Source of the DNA: Citricoccus sp. CH26A | GTDB lineage: Bacteria > Actinomycetota > Actinomycetes > Actinomycetales > Micrococcaceae | Reading direction: 5' to 3' | Assembly (NCBI RefSeq): GCF_000224415.1 | Contig: NZ_AFXQ01000015.1 | Location: 1-64,000 of the forward strand | Length of the DNA stretch: 64,000 nucleotides | In this document: piece by piece, positions 51,788-60,364 of the stretch | How positions within the stretch are numbered: the first letter of the stretch is position 1 | Layout of the letters: every line of letters starts with the position of its first letter | Notes under the pieces: model-generated | What the model was told of the DNA's origin: nothing | The model's input: the letters and a program-made list of their open reading frames with translations, nothing else | Databases searched by the model: none | Program-made: the position numbers and the translations under genes

Positions 51788-52669
51788 TTACTCCTTGTGG
51801 AGTTTGTCCTGGATGGCGCCGGCGGCCTTCTCCATGGCGTTGGGCAGCTCGGTGGTGCCGTAGAAGCGGGCATCCGGGTGGGTGGGTGGAGGCATCGGGA
51901 CCCCGGCCATGGGTTCGGGCTGGTAGGAGAACTCGGCCTTGCCGTCCGGGGTGGGCCCGGAGGCCCAGGTCCCCTCGGCCATCGCCGCCCCGTCGGAGAA
52001 GTTGTACGCGGTGTACGCGTGCTCACCGGCCTCCTTGGACTGCGGGAAGTTGCTCGGGGTCGGCATCTGCTCCAGGCCGTCCTCCTGCAACTCCCGCACG
52101 GCCGCGGCCCACTGGTTCTGGTGCATGGTGTCCCTCGCCAGCAGGAACGACAGCAACTCCCGGATGCCCGGGTCATCGGTCATGTGATAGAGCCGGGCGA
52201 CCTGGACCCGGCCCTGCATCTCCGCGTTGAGGTTGGCGGTCATGTCGGCCAGCAGGTTGCCGCTGGCGGTGACGTAGCTGCCGGACCAGGGGTTGCCCAT
52301 GGAGTCCACGGGACGGGCGCCGGCGCCGGCGACGATCCCATGCTGGACATCGGTCCCACCGATGATCGCCGCCACCGTGGGGTCGTCCTGGACGGCGTCG
52401 GTGGTGATGCCCAGCGGGGCCTTCTCGAGCAGTTGGGCGACCATGGTGGCCAGCATCTCCACGTGCCCGAACTCCTCGGCGGCCGTGCTGAACAGCAGGT
52501 CCCGGTACTTGCCCGGGATGTGCGCGTTCCAGGCCTGGAAGCTGTACTGCATGGCCACGGTGATCTCCCCGTACTGCCCGCCGATCACTTCCTGCAGCTT
52601 GCGGGCGTACACGGCATCGGGCTTCTCGGGCTTGGTGGTGAACTGCAGTTTCTGCTGATGAATGAACAC
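51788..52669 (-). CDS. Manganese catalase
   Basis: A 293-residue dimanganese catalase. The ferritin-like bundle has the ligand sets GGQYGEITVAMQYSFQAW, TAAEEFGHVEMLATM and LLARDTMHQNQWAAAV, with ANLNAEMQGRVQVARLYHM between. It splits hydrogen peroxide in the cytoplasm without haem. The C-terminus (YGTTELPNAMEKAAGAIQDK) is usual for the actinobacterial type. The start GTG/ATG at 52669 gives MFIHQQKLQFTTKPEKPDA, which matches the family. It stands alone, some 1.2 kb from the iron-uptake operon on the other strand. Confidence 0.94.
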   Translation of the reverse strand: MFIHQQKLQFTTKPEKPDAVYARKLQEVIGGQYGEITVAMQYSFQAWNAHIPGKYRDLLFSTAAEEFGHVEMLATMVAQLLEKAPLGITTDAVQDDPTVAAIIGGTDVQHGIVAGAGARPVDSMGNPWSGSYVTASGNLLADMTANLNAEMQGRVQVARLYHMTDDPGIRELLSFLLARDTMHQNQWAAAVRELQEDGLEQMPTPSNFPQSKEAGEHAYTAYNFSDGAAMAEGTWASGPTPDGKAEFSYQPEPMAGVPMPPPTHPDARFYGTTELPNAMEKAAGAIQDKLHKE

Positions 52670-53142
52670 GAGGACAAGTCCTTCTCACTCGGTGGTCGCA
52701 GCCAGAGGGTTCCCCTGGCCCACTCACCAACCTAGGAACAACGCCCCGGTCAGCTCTAGCCCCTATCCCCGCCACGAACACAACGACCCCCGGAGCTGAC
52801 AGGCTCGGATGACCCCTCCGTCGGGGTGGGTATCTCGGGCCAGGAAGACTGGGGTGCTGGAGATGCAGATAAGCCCGTCGGGGTGGAATTGGCGAATCCG
52901 GAGGGCGGTTCGCCCGGCCCCGTCGGATGGGGGGGGGCAGCACCACGGTATGCACCGCACGACGGCCAGTTCTTCAGCGGCGTGCCCGGCCTGCGGGGTG
53001 CGCAGGGTGGACCATCATCGGTTTCTACGGTGGTGCCGCGCCCGGCCCGCTGTGTCACTCTGTGGCGCTGTCACGTACCCGGCCGACCGCTGGGGGTGGG
53101 GTTCGGGTCGTGCAATATCGTAGGGATATCAAAGGAGAACCG
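52670..53142. other. Intergenic region without a convincing gene
   Basis: A 473-base gap with several GTCGGGGTGG-like short repeats (near 52813 and 52880) and a G9 run (52930-52938). No recognisable protein. The strong ribosome binding site AAAGGAGAACCG of the following truncated gene is at the right edge. Confidence 0.45.
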
Positions 53143-53619
53143 ATGAGACAGAAACCGTTCCCGAGCGTAGTGGTCCTCCTTGCCGTGTTCGGTGTCATCG
53201 CCATGATCGGGGCCGTGGCCGCGGTGGTGTCCCTGCTGTCGAGCGGTACCTCGGACCATCCGGGACTGCGCACGGAGGACCTCGCGCCGGCGCCGCGGCC
53301 TCCCACGGCCTATGAGCACCTGGAGCGGTTCCAGGACCTGGCCGATGAGCACGGGGACCGCGCCGCCGGCACTTCCGGGTACGAGGCGGCGGCCCGGTAC
53401 GTCGAGGACCAGCTCGCCCGCGCCGGGTTCGAGAGCAGCCGCGACTACTTCACTTTCGAACACCGCGGTGAGCAGGTCGAGTCCTTCAGCGTCATCGTCG
53501 AAACCGAGGGCGGGGACGACGGGAATGTCATCATGCTCGGGGCCCACCTGGACGGGGTGCCGGGCAGCCCGGCTTTGTCCGGGAAGGCCCAGCCCCTCAA
53601 TGAAGCACCACCGAAGTGA
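53143..53619 (+). pseudogene. Truncated M28-family aminopeptidase
   Basis: From a good start (AAAGGAG seven bases before ATG 53143) the frame codes a signal-anchor helix (VVLLAVFGVIAMIGAVAAVV), then the M28 N-terminal part: RFQDLADEHGDRAAGTSGYE, AARYVEDQLARAGFE and VIMLGAHLDGVPGSPA with the first zinc ligands (His, Asp). In the family GINDNGSGTAALLE and the remaining zinc ligands follow; here the sequence changes abruptly near 53573 into LSGKAQPLNEAPPK and stops. Complete members have about 400-500 residues, so two thirds are missing. Bases 53620-53782 show nothing recognisable. Confidence 0.8.
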
Positions 53620-53782
53620 GCCATTCGAGGATCCCCAAGCGGACACGCCTGAGCCCATGGCTGGAGCTGTCACCCAGCGATCAAAGAAGACCGCAATAAA
53701 TCGGCGAACGTCTCAGATCAAGACCCGGCTCGCCAGGGCGGCCCGAAAACGGGGGTTCACCCATCCGCGCGGTGGTGCTAGG

Positions 53783-53801
53783 TTAGGTATGCCTTACCTA
53801 A
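53783..53801. promoter_or_regulatory. DtxR/IdeR-type iron box
   Basis: TTAGGTATGCCTTACCTAA is a 19-bp dyad (TTAGGTA ... TACCTAA) very close to the DtxR/IdeR consensus TTAGGTTAGGCTAACCTAA. It lies 59 bases before the efeU start and predicts repression by iron-loaded DtxR/IdeR. Confidence 0.85.
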
Positions 53802-53859
53802 GTTCAGTCCCGAGAGAGTGCCCGTGGAGCCCCGGCCCTACGAGCGGGATGGTCGGTCC

Positions 53860-54909
53860 ATGTTCCTCGCCTCATTGCTCATCGGTCTGCGGGAGGGCCT
53901 GGAGGCCGCGCTGATCGTCAGCATCCTCCTGGCCTACCTCCACAAGCTCGGGCGCAACGACGTTCGTCGCAGGATGTGGGCCGGTGTTGGCCTGGCGGTG
54001 GTGCTCATCGTGATCATCGGCGCGGTGTCCACCTTTGGGCGGTCCCGGTTGAGTTTCGAGGCACAGGAGGTCCTCGGCGGGAGCATGTCGGTCCTGGCTG
54101 CCGGGATGGTCACCTGGATGGTGTTCTGGATGATGAGCGCGGGCCGACGGATGCAGTCCGAGCTCGAGGGCAGCGTGGACCGAGCACTGCTCATCGGTGG
54201 TGGGTTCGCCGTCTTCTGGATCGCCTTCCTGGCCGTGGCGAGGGAGGGGGTGGAGACGACCCTGATGCTCTGGGGGTGGGTGGGAAACCTCGTCGCTCTC
54301 GGCGGAGCACTGCTCGGGATCGCCCTCGCGGCCGGCATCGGTTACGGCCTCTACCGCGGCGCGATCCGGATCAACCTCGGGACGTTCTTCACCTGGTCCA
54401 GCGTGTTCCTTCTGATCATCGCCGCTGGCATCCTGGCCTACGGCATCCATGACCTGCAGGAGGCGGCCGTGCTGCCCGGTCCCTTCTCCGGCGCCCCGAT
54501 CTCCCCCACCCATCCGCGCACGGGCGAGGTGCTGACCGGATTCGCCGATTATCCGTTCTGGGGTGCGGCCTACCCCTTCGGCTGGGCGTTCAACCTCGAG
54601 AACGTCATCGAACCGACCGGATTCCTGGCCGCCCTGCTGAAGGGGACGGTGGGCTTCGCGCCGATGATGACCTGGCTCGAGGTCACCGTGTGGGCCATCT
54701 ACCTCATCACCGTCATCCCCGCGTTCATCCGCCGCGCGCGGCGGCTGCGCCGTCCGGCCGCCCGGTCCGCAGCCACCACGCCGGACGCCTCGGCCGGCGC
54801 ACCGACGGCTACCCCGGCCCTGACCCCCGTTGCCGCTGCCGCTGACGGCGACCGAGCCGCCGTGGGGCGCCATCTGCCATCACCCCTGTCAGCCAAAGGA
54901 ACCCCATGA
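53860..54909 (+). CDS. efeU: EfeU/FTR1-type iron permease
   Basis: A 349-residue membrane protein with about seven helices. The FTR1 iron motifs are both present: LLIGLREGLEAALIV near the N-terminus and VAREGVETTLMLWG in the fourth helix region. It takes up iron as part of EfeUOB. ATG 53860 (MFLASLLIGLREGLEA) is preferred because the family starts there; the frame is open from GTG 53818. The hydrophilic Ala/Pro-rich C-terminus is unconserved. The stop overlaps the efeO start (ATGA). Confidence 0.94.
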   Translation: MFLASLLIGLREGLEAALIVSILLAYLHKLGRNDVRRRMWAGVGLAVVLIVIIGAVSTFGRSRLSFEAQEVLGGSMSVLAAGMVTWMVFWMMSAGRRMQSELEGSVDRALLIGGGFAVFWIAFLAVAREGVETTLMLWGWVGNLVALGGALLGIALAAGIGYGLYRGAIRINLGTFFTWSSVFLLIIAAGILAYGIHDLQEAAVLPGPFSGAPISPTHPRTGEVLTGFADYPFWGAAYPFGWAFNLENVIEPTGFLAALLKGTVGFAPMMTWLEVTVWAIYLITVIPAFIRRARRLRRPAARSAATTPDASAGAPTATPALTPVAAAADGDRAAVGRHLPSPLSAKGTP

Positions 54910-56168
54910 CCGACACCTCGATCTCAGCCGCCCTGCTCGCATCCGTCACCGTCCTGGCACTGAGCGGCTGCGCGCCCAACACGTCCAACGTGGCCGAGGG
55001 GGACGGGATCCAGGTGTCCTCCACCGCCGATGCCTGCGAGGTCTCGACGGACACGGCCGAGAGCGGCACGAACACGTTCACCATCACCAACGACGGTGAC
55101 CGGGTCACCGAGTTCTATCTGCTCGGCGAGGACGGACTGCGGATCGTCTCCGAGCAGGAGAACATCGCCCCGGGAGCCTCGGCCCAGCTGACGGTTTCGC
55201 TCCAGCCGGGTGACTACTTCACGGCGTGCAAACCGGGTTTGCGGGGGGCGAACGTCGGGGAGGCGGCCTTCACCGTCACCGGTGAGGCGGTCGAGCTCAC
55301 GGGCCAGGATGACGAGCTGTACTCCGAGGCCGTCGGTGTCTATGTGGACTTCGTCAAGAACGAGGTCGCCGCACTCGTCCCGAACGTGGAGGAATTCGCC
55401 CAGGCCTACATGGCCGGTGACGACGCTCGGGCCCGGGAGCTCTTCGCCCCCACCCGCGTGAACTACGAGCGGATCGAGCCCATCGCCGAGGCGCTGGGAA
55501 CCCTCGATCCCCGCATCGACTACCGCGAGGTCGACTACCTCGCGGAGGCCGCGGAATTGGAGGCGGACGATCCCACGTTCACCGAGTGGCTCGGTTTCCA
55601 CCGGATGGAGAAGGACCTGTGGCCACCGCAGGAGGGTGATCTCAACGCGGACGGGTCCTCGGCCTTCGAGCAGTGGACGTGGAGCACCGATGAGGACCGT
55701 CAGAGGATCGGCCGGCAACTCGTCGCGGACGTGCAGGACCTGTACGACACGGTGCACGACGAGGACTTCGCCCAGGACCAGCAGATGACCATCAGCACGG
55801 TCTCCAACGGCGCGATCGCCCTGCTGGAGGAGGTCGCGGTGACCAAGGTGACCGGTGAGGAGGACTGGTGGTCGCACTACGACCTCTGGGACTTCCAGGC
55901 CAACGTTGAGGGATCGCGCATCGCCTTCGACCTCGTGGCGCCCATCGCCGAGCGCAAGGGTGAGCAGGGCCGGCAGCTGGTGGCGACGATCAACGAGGAG
56001 TACGACGCCCTGGAGGCCCTGCTGGCCCAGTACGGCAACCTGGAGGACGGTTTCGTCCTCTACGACCAGGTCACCGCCGAGCAGCAGGCCGAGCTGACCC
56101 GCCAGATCGACGAGCTGCGCGAACCGCTCTCCCGATTGACCGGGACCGTGCTGGAGATCGAGGGATAG
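54906..56168 (+). CDS. efeO: EfeO iron-binding lipoprotein
   Basis: A 420-residue exported protein. Signal ISAALLASVTVLALSGC with lipobox Cys22. Residues 35-130 form the cupredoxin-like EfeO N-domain (NTFTITNDGDRVTEFYLLGE), and residues 140-420 the M75 peptidase-like helical domain with the HxxE metal motif in GFHRMEKDLWP. The N-terminus is shorter and less basic than typical. EfeO is thought to bind ferrous or ferric iron outside the cell and pass it to EfeU after oxidation or deferrochelation by EfeB. Follows efeU with an ATGA overlap, six bases before efeB. Confidence 0.94.
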   Translation: MTDTSISAALLASVTVLALSGCAPNTSNVAEGDGIQVSSTADACEVSTDTAESGTNTFTITNDGDRVTEFYLLGEDGLRIVSEQENIAPGASAQLTVSLQPGDYFTACKPGLRGANVGEAAFTVTGEAVELTGQDDELYSEAVGVYVDFVKNEVAALVPNVEEFAQAYMAGDDARARELFAPTRVNYERIEPIAEALGTLDPRIDYREVDYLAEAAELEADDPTFTEWLGFHRMEKDLWPPQEGDLNADGSSAFEQWTWSTDEDRQRIGRQLVADVQDLYDTVHDEDFAQDQQMTISTVSNGAIALLEEVAVTKVTGEEDWWSHYDLWDFQANVEGSRIAFDLVAPIAERKGEQGRQLVATINEEYDALEALLAQYGNLEDGFVLYDQVTAEQQAELTRQIDELREPLSRLTGTVLEIEG

Positions 56169-56174
56169 CACGCA

Positions 56175-57515
56175 ATGTCCAGGCCCACAGACCGCCCGGG
56201 GGTCCCGCCTCACGCCGAACCGGACGACAGCCCGCGCGGCATCCGGCGCCGAGGGCTGCTCGGTGCCCTCGGCGGGGGCGCCGTGGGGCTGGCCGTGGGC
56301 GCCACCGGCGCAGCGCTGGCCGCCAACGCCCGCAACGACGACGACCCGCCACCGACGGCAGAGGAGCTCGTCTACGAGTTCACCGGGGCACACCAGGCCG
56401 GCATCGTCACCCCCGCGCAGGACCGCCTCCACTTCGCCGCCTTCGACGTCCGGGAGGGTACGACGCGCAGTGAGCTCATCGGGCTGCTCGAGGACTGGAC
56501 CCGGGCGGCCTCCCGGTTGGTCCTCGGCGGCGAGGTCAGCGCCCGGGGCGCGTTCGGCGGCGGAGAGCTCTTCCCGCCCGACGACACCGGCGAGGCGGCC
56601 GGACTCGGACCCTCCGGCCTGACGCTGACCTTCGGATTCGGGCGCAGCCTGTTCCTGACCGCCTCGGGCGAGGACCGCTTCGGCCTGCGACCGGCGATGC
56701 CGGAGCACTTCACCGAGCTTCCGGTGATGGTGAACGACTTCCTCGACCCCGCCCGCTCGGACGGGGACCTGTGCATCCAGGCCTGCGCCCATGACCCGCA
56801 GGTCGCCGTCCATGCCATCCGCAACCTTTCGCGTATGGCGGTCGGCCGCGCGGCGATCCGGTGGTCGCAACTGGGCTTCGGCCGGACGGCATCGACCTCG
56901 ACCGCGCAGTCCACCCCGCGCAACCTGTTCGGCCTGAAGGACGGCACGAACAACCTGAAGGCGGAGCACCAGGAACTGGTCGATGAACACGTGTGGATCG
57001 GTGCCGCCCAGGGACCGGACTGGGCCGTGGGCGGCAGTTACCTCATCGCCCGGAGGATCGCGATGACGATCGAGGTGTGGGACAGCCTGCAGCTCGGCGA
57101 GCAACAACGCGTCACCGGGCGGGACAAGGTCGAAGGAGCACCCCTCTCCGGCGGGGAGGAATTCACCGCCCTGGACTTCTCGGCGACCGATGCGCAGGGC
57201 GAGCCGCTGATCGACCGGCGCTCCCACGTGTTCCGGACGCATCCGGACCACAACGACGGGATCCGCATGCTGCGACGGGGCTACAACTTCGTGGACGGCA
57301 ACGACGAACAGGGACGTCTCGATGCCGGGCTGTTCTTCATCGCCTTCGTCAACGCACCGCAGCGGTTCGCCCGGGTGCACACCAGCATGGCCCGCGACGA
57401 CATGTTCGTCGAGTACCTCAAGACCACCGGCTCGGCGGTCTTCCTGGTGCCGCCCGGGGTGCAGGGTGAGGACTTCGTGGGGCAGGGCCTCTTCGACGCG
57501 ACATCGATGCCGTAG
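56175..57515 (+). CDS. efeB: EfeB Tat-exported DyP-type haem peroxidase
   Basis: A 446-residue peroxidase. The Tat signal is GIRRRGLLGALGGGAVGLAV. DyP marks: the distal GxxDG motif in FGLKDGTNNLK, the proximal-haem region DRRSHVFRTHPDHNDGIRM, and the closing ARDDMFVEYLKTTGSAVFLV. In EfeUOB it works outside the membrane on iron(II) or haem. ATG 56175 follows the efeO stop by six bases. Complete family length; third gene of the operon under the iron box. Confidence 0.95.
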   Translation: MSRPTDRPGVPPHAEPDDSPRGIRRRGLLGALGGGAVGLAVGATGAALAANARNDDDPPPTAEELVYEFTGAHQAGIVTPAQDRLHFAAFDVREGTTRSELIGLLEDWTRAASRLVLGGEVSARGAFGGGELFPPDDTGEAAGLGPSGLTLTFGFGRSLFLTASGEDRFGLRPAMPEHFTELPVMVNDFLDPARSDGDLCIQACAHDPQVAVHAIRNLSRMAVGRAAIRWSQLGFGRTASTSTAQSTPRNLFGLKDGTNNLKAEHQELVDEHVWIGAAQGPDWAVGGSYLIARRIAMTIEVWDSLQLGEQQRVTGRDKVEGAPLSGGEEFTALDFSATDAQGEPLIDRRSHVFRTHPDHNDGIRMLRRGYNFVDGNDEQGRLDAGLFFIAFVNAPQRFARVHTSMARDDMFVEYLKTTGSAVFLVPPGVQGEDFVGQGLFDATSMP

Positions 57516-57607
57516 CAGCCTGCCGACGGTGCACTGATGCCACTGAACGACCACAGAAGATCGCCTTCTAGCGACCAAATCCACGTGTTCATCGCCGTCG
57601 GCTACGG

Positions 57608-57793
57608 GTGCGCGGCCGCGGTTCGATCATCTATCCGGAGCTGCGCAAGATGCAGGCCGAGGGGTTGCTGACCGCGCGTCAGGTCCCGTGGGGGACCAAG
57701 GGGGCCACGGCCGCGGGCCAGGTTCTCCACCACGGTCCGCGGCCGTTGCCCCCGGCGTCCCGCAGCGGGAGAATTACCGTGCGGAGGGCCTGA
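57608..57793 (+). pseudogene. Remnant of a PadR-like winged-helix regulator
   Basis: The reading RGRGSIIYPELRKMQAEGLL followed by TARQVPWGTKGATAAGQ matches the recognition helix and wing start of PadR regulators (usually GSIYPALRKLEAEGLV). The N-terminal helices and the C-terminal dimer domain are absent; after about 40 residues the sequence changes to Pro/Arg-rich. About 90 bases before it no start with ribosome binding site exists. Likely a deletion relic beside the NTF2-like gene. Bases 57516-57607 hold nothing else. Confidence 0.5.
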
Positions 57794-57809
57794 ACACCAG
57801 GACACAGCC

Positions 57810-58169
57810 ATGAACGCCAACACAGCCTTCGACCTGGCCGGTTTCACCCGGGCCACGGAGGAACGCAACGCCGAGACCCTGCTGGGGTCCTATGCCGACG
57901 ACGCCGAGGTGACCATCGTCGACCGGAACCATCCACCGAGGTCACCACAGGTCCTCACGGGGAAGGACCAGATCCGTCCCTGGCTGGAGGACACCTACTC
58001 CCGGGACATGACCCATCGGGTGGTCGACCCGGTGGTCGGCGAGGACCGGGTCGCCCTGACCACCCTGTGCCGCTACCCGGACGGGACCACCGTGTGGTGC
58101 GCCTGCACGGCGGACATCTCGGCGGGACTGATCACCCGGCAGAACGTGGTGCAGGTCTGGGACGAGTGA
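57810..58169 (+). CDS. SnoaL/NTF2-fold protein
   Basis: A 119-residue NTF2-like protein: FTRATEERNAETLLGSYADD, AEVTIVDRNHPPRSPQVLTG, and the strand-rich end VDPVVGEDRVALTTLCRYPD to GLITRQNVVQVWDE. The NTF2 fold gives small hydrolases, isomerases or ligand-binding proteins; the substrate is unknown. ATG 57810 has CAGGA about nine bases upstream. The PadR remnant just upstream suggests it was once regulated by, or moved with, that regulator. Complete length for the family. Confidence 0.8.
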   Translation: MNANTAFDLAGFTRATEERNAETLLGSYADDAEVTIVDRNHPPRSPQVLTGKDQIRPWLEDTYSRDMTHRVVDPVVGEDRVALTTLCRYPDGTTVWCACTADISAGLITRQNVVQVWDE

Positions 58170-58244
58170 GCGTGGACGGGCCATGGCCCGTCCACGCTCT
58201 CGACCCCCGGGAACCCGCCCCGGGACCACGGGGCCGCCAGGCGC

Positions 58245-58907
58245 CTACACGTGCAGGCGCTTGGCGAGCTCGTGACGCACTTCCGCGCCCCGGGCGGCCT
58301 GCACCATCACCAGGGCGCAGATGCTGAGCGCGCCGCAGACCACCGAGGGCACCGGGTTGGTCACCCAGCCGAGGACCAGGAACACCAGGGGGGCCAGGCC
58401 CAGCAGGACGGTCAGTCCGCTGTAGAGGATGTGCTCGCCCACCTCGGTCCGCATGACCCGCACCGTGATCAGCACGGCGATGATGGCCGACGCGCACAGG
58501 GCCGGCAGCGCGTAGGTCAGGGACCAGCCGTCCCACCCGCTCAGGTAGTCCCAGTACACGCAGACCAGGCCGATCAGGACCACGAGGTACACGGTGCCCT
58601 TGGCGACGTTGCGTCGCTTGCGCACGGCCATCAGCACTACCAGCCACATGGCGGTCAGGCCCAGCCAGACGGACCGCACGAGCCCGATGTCCGCGGCCGC
58701 CCCGAACAACAGCTGGGCCAGGAAGGACGCCAGGATCACGGCCAGGGAGGTGAGGAACAGGGCCTTCCACACCCGGCGGCGGGAGAAGTTCAGGGGCACC
58801 GCCGGCAGCGGGCTCGGCGACGCCTCGCCGGCCACCGGAGCCGCACACAGCGGACACCGTGTCCAGTGGCCCTCCACGTCCACGGCGCACTGTGCGCAGC
58901 GCCTCAC
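58245..58907 (-). CDS. DUF6320-like zinc-ribbon membrane protein
   Basis: A 220-residue protein with an N-terminal zinc ribbon (CAQCAVDVEGHWTRCPLC: two CxxC pairs) and six hydrophobic helices (about 45-205). Proteins of this build are described as DUF6320 and are typically encoded next to alcohol-acyltransferase-like genes, as here. GTG 58907 overlaps the acyltransferase stop (GTGA). The zinc ribbon may sense or bind the acyltransferase; this is speculation. It is the last gene of a three-gene minus-strand operon. Confidence 0.8.
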   Translation of the reverse strand: MRRCAQCAVDVEGHWTRCPLCAAPVAGEASPSPLPAVPLNFSRRRVWKALFLTSLAVILASFLAQLLFGAAADIGLVRSVWLGLTAMWLVVLMAVRKRRNVAKGTVYLVVLIGLVCVYWDYLSGWDGWSLTYALPALCASAIIAVLITVRVMRTEVGEHILYSGLTVLLGLAPLVFLVLGWVTNPVPSVVCGALSICALVMVQAARGAEVRHELAKRLHV

Positions 58908-60364
58908 GGTTCCCCCTCCGCGAGTTCGTCCTCGGTCACCCGGGCCGCGGCGACCGTCACGTCGACCCCGCGGGCGGTCAGCATGCGGGCGAAGTCCCTG
59001 ACGTGCGCGGTCTCGGTGAACGGCGAGGTGAAGGTGATCGTGAGCAGTCCGGCGTGGGAGATCGCGCAGAACTGCGGGCGGACCGCGGTGACGTGGAACA
59101 GGATGCGCCCCACGTGGGAGGCGGCCGGCTCCGGCAGGCTCACGCGGCCCAGGTTCGAGACCGCGACGCTCAGTCCCCGGTTGGTGCCCCCGTTGACCAG
59201 CTTCAGGATCAGGTCCTTCAGGGGGCGCGGAAGGATCCTCAGCACGGACATCCGCTCGAAGCGGATGAACCGTCGCAGCTTCCGCTCCAGGGCCTCGGGG
59301 GAGGCCTTGGGCCGGAACTGGCCGTCGAGCTGTCGGCTGACGGAGCCGACGTCGTCCGGGCCCTCGCCGTAGGTGTGGTCCACCCGGACGGTCGCGAAGA
59401 AGTTCCGCGCCGAGGTCGAGGGGAAGAACTGCCGCAGGTTCACCGGCACCGACGCCGCCAGGGTCCGGGCCGCACCCAGCCCACCGGAGGAGCGGCGCAG
59501 GGATTCGAAGAACACGGCGATCAGGTACATCGTGAGCGAGACCCCCTCGGCGCGGGCCAGTTCCAGCACCCGCTGGGCGGGCATCGTGAGCTCGACGGCG
59601 CGGGTGCGGTTGTCCGGGGTGCGGGTGCCCGCGGCGCGGTAGACCTTCGTCCGGGGCCTGCTGTGCCGCGCGCCGGTTCCCCGCAGCGCCGCGCCCGACG
59701 ACGGGGCGCCGGCGGCCGCTGTCAGTGTGGCCGGAGCGGCCTCGCGGCGGAATGCGGACCCGGTGGCCGTCGATCCCTGACGGCGCCGCAGGAAGTAGTG
59801 CCGGAAGCTGTCGCCGCTCAGGGCGTGCGTCGGTGCCGACGCGTCGCCACCGGGCGGGACGACCGGGGCGACCGGGTCAGCGAGGCCGGGGCCGGTCCCG
59901 GAGCCGAGGGGTTCGCGAGCGCCTGCGGCCGGGCGCACCGGATCCGGATAGCGCAGGCGGTGGTAGGCGGTCAGCAGGTCGGTCAGGAACCAGAGCGCCC
60001 CGGTGCCGTCGGACAGGGCGTGGAAGACCTCGAGGATGATCCGGCGGCGATGGTGCACCACGCGGAACAGCAGGTTCCGCCGGTCCGACTGGTAGAGCGG
60101 GGCGCAGGTGTACTGGTCCTCCGCGGTGACGACGGGACGCAGGTCGCTGTCCTGGAGGTAGTACCAGAACACGCCGCGGCGCAGCACCGCATGGTAGAGC
60201 GGGTAGCGGTCGAACGTGGTGTCCAGGGCCGCCTGCAACAGGTGCGGGTCCACGTAGTGGTCCGTCTCGGCGCTCAGGCGGAACACCTTGGGATCGGCGT
60301 CGGTCCGGGCGGCGAGGAAGATGTTGGAGGCGTTGTCCAGTCGCACCCAGGTCCGGCGGGTCAC
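58904..60364 (-). CDS. Alcohol acetyltransferase/condensation-like acyltransferase
   Basis: A 486-residue enzyme of the CoA-dependent acyltransferase fold shared with NRPS condensation domains and PapA proteins. The active-site motif is FHALSDGTG (HxxxDG). The N-terminus (TWVRLDNASNIFLAARTDAD) and VSNLGRVSLPEPAASHVGRI in the C-terminal half fit AATase-like members. A Pro/Ala-rich linker (about 170-245) is variable. GTG 60364 overlaps the esterase stop (GTGA); the open frame further upstream lies inside the esterase gene. Alcohol or lipid acceptor and acyl donor are unknown. Confidence 0.85.
   Translation of the reverse strand: MTRRTWVRLDNASNIFLAARTDADPKVFRLSAETDHYVDPHLLQAALDTTFDRYPLYHAVLRRGVFWYYLQDSDLRPVVTAEDQYTCAPLYQSDRRNLLFRVVHHRRRIILEVFHALSDGTGALWFLTDLLTAYHRLRYPDPVRPAAGAREPLGSGTGPGLADPVAPVVPPGGDASAPTHALSGDSFRHYFLRRRQGSTATGSAFRREAAPATLTAAAGAPSSGAALRGTGARHSRPRTKVYRAAGTRTPDNRTRAVELTMPAQRVLELARAEGVSLTMYLIAVFFESLRRSSGGLGAARTLAASVPVNLRQFFPSTSARNFFATVRVDHTYGEGPDDVGSVSRQLDGQFRPKASPEALERKLRRFIRFERMSVLRILPRPLKDLILKLVNGGTNRGLSVAVSNLGRVSLPEPAASHVGRILFHVTAVRPQFCAISHAGLLTITFTSPFTETAHVRDFARMLTARGVDVTVAAARVTEDELAEGEP

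Noticed and set aside
52826-53146. A 106-residue plus-strand frame before the M28 remnant
   Set aside because: Gly/Pro-rich without motif, and it covers the ribosome binding site of the next gene in a different frame.
54924-57584. An 886-residue antisense frame across efeOB
   Set aside because: It mirrors the codon structure of efeO and efeB, has no family motif and only low-complexity Val/Leu/Gly/Arg sequence.
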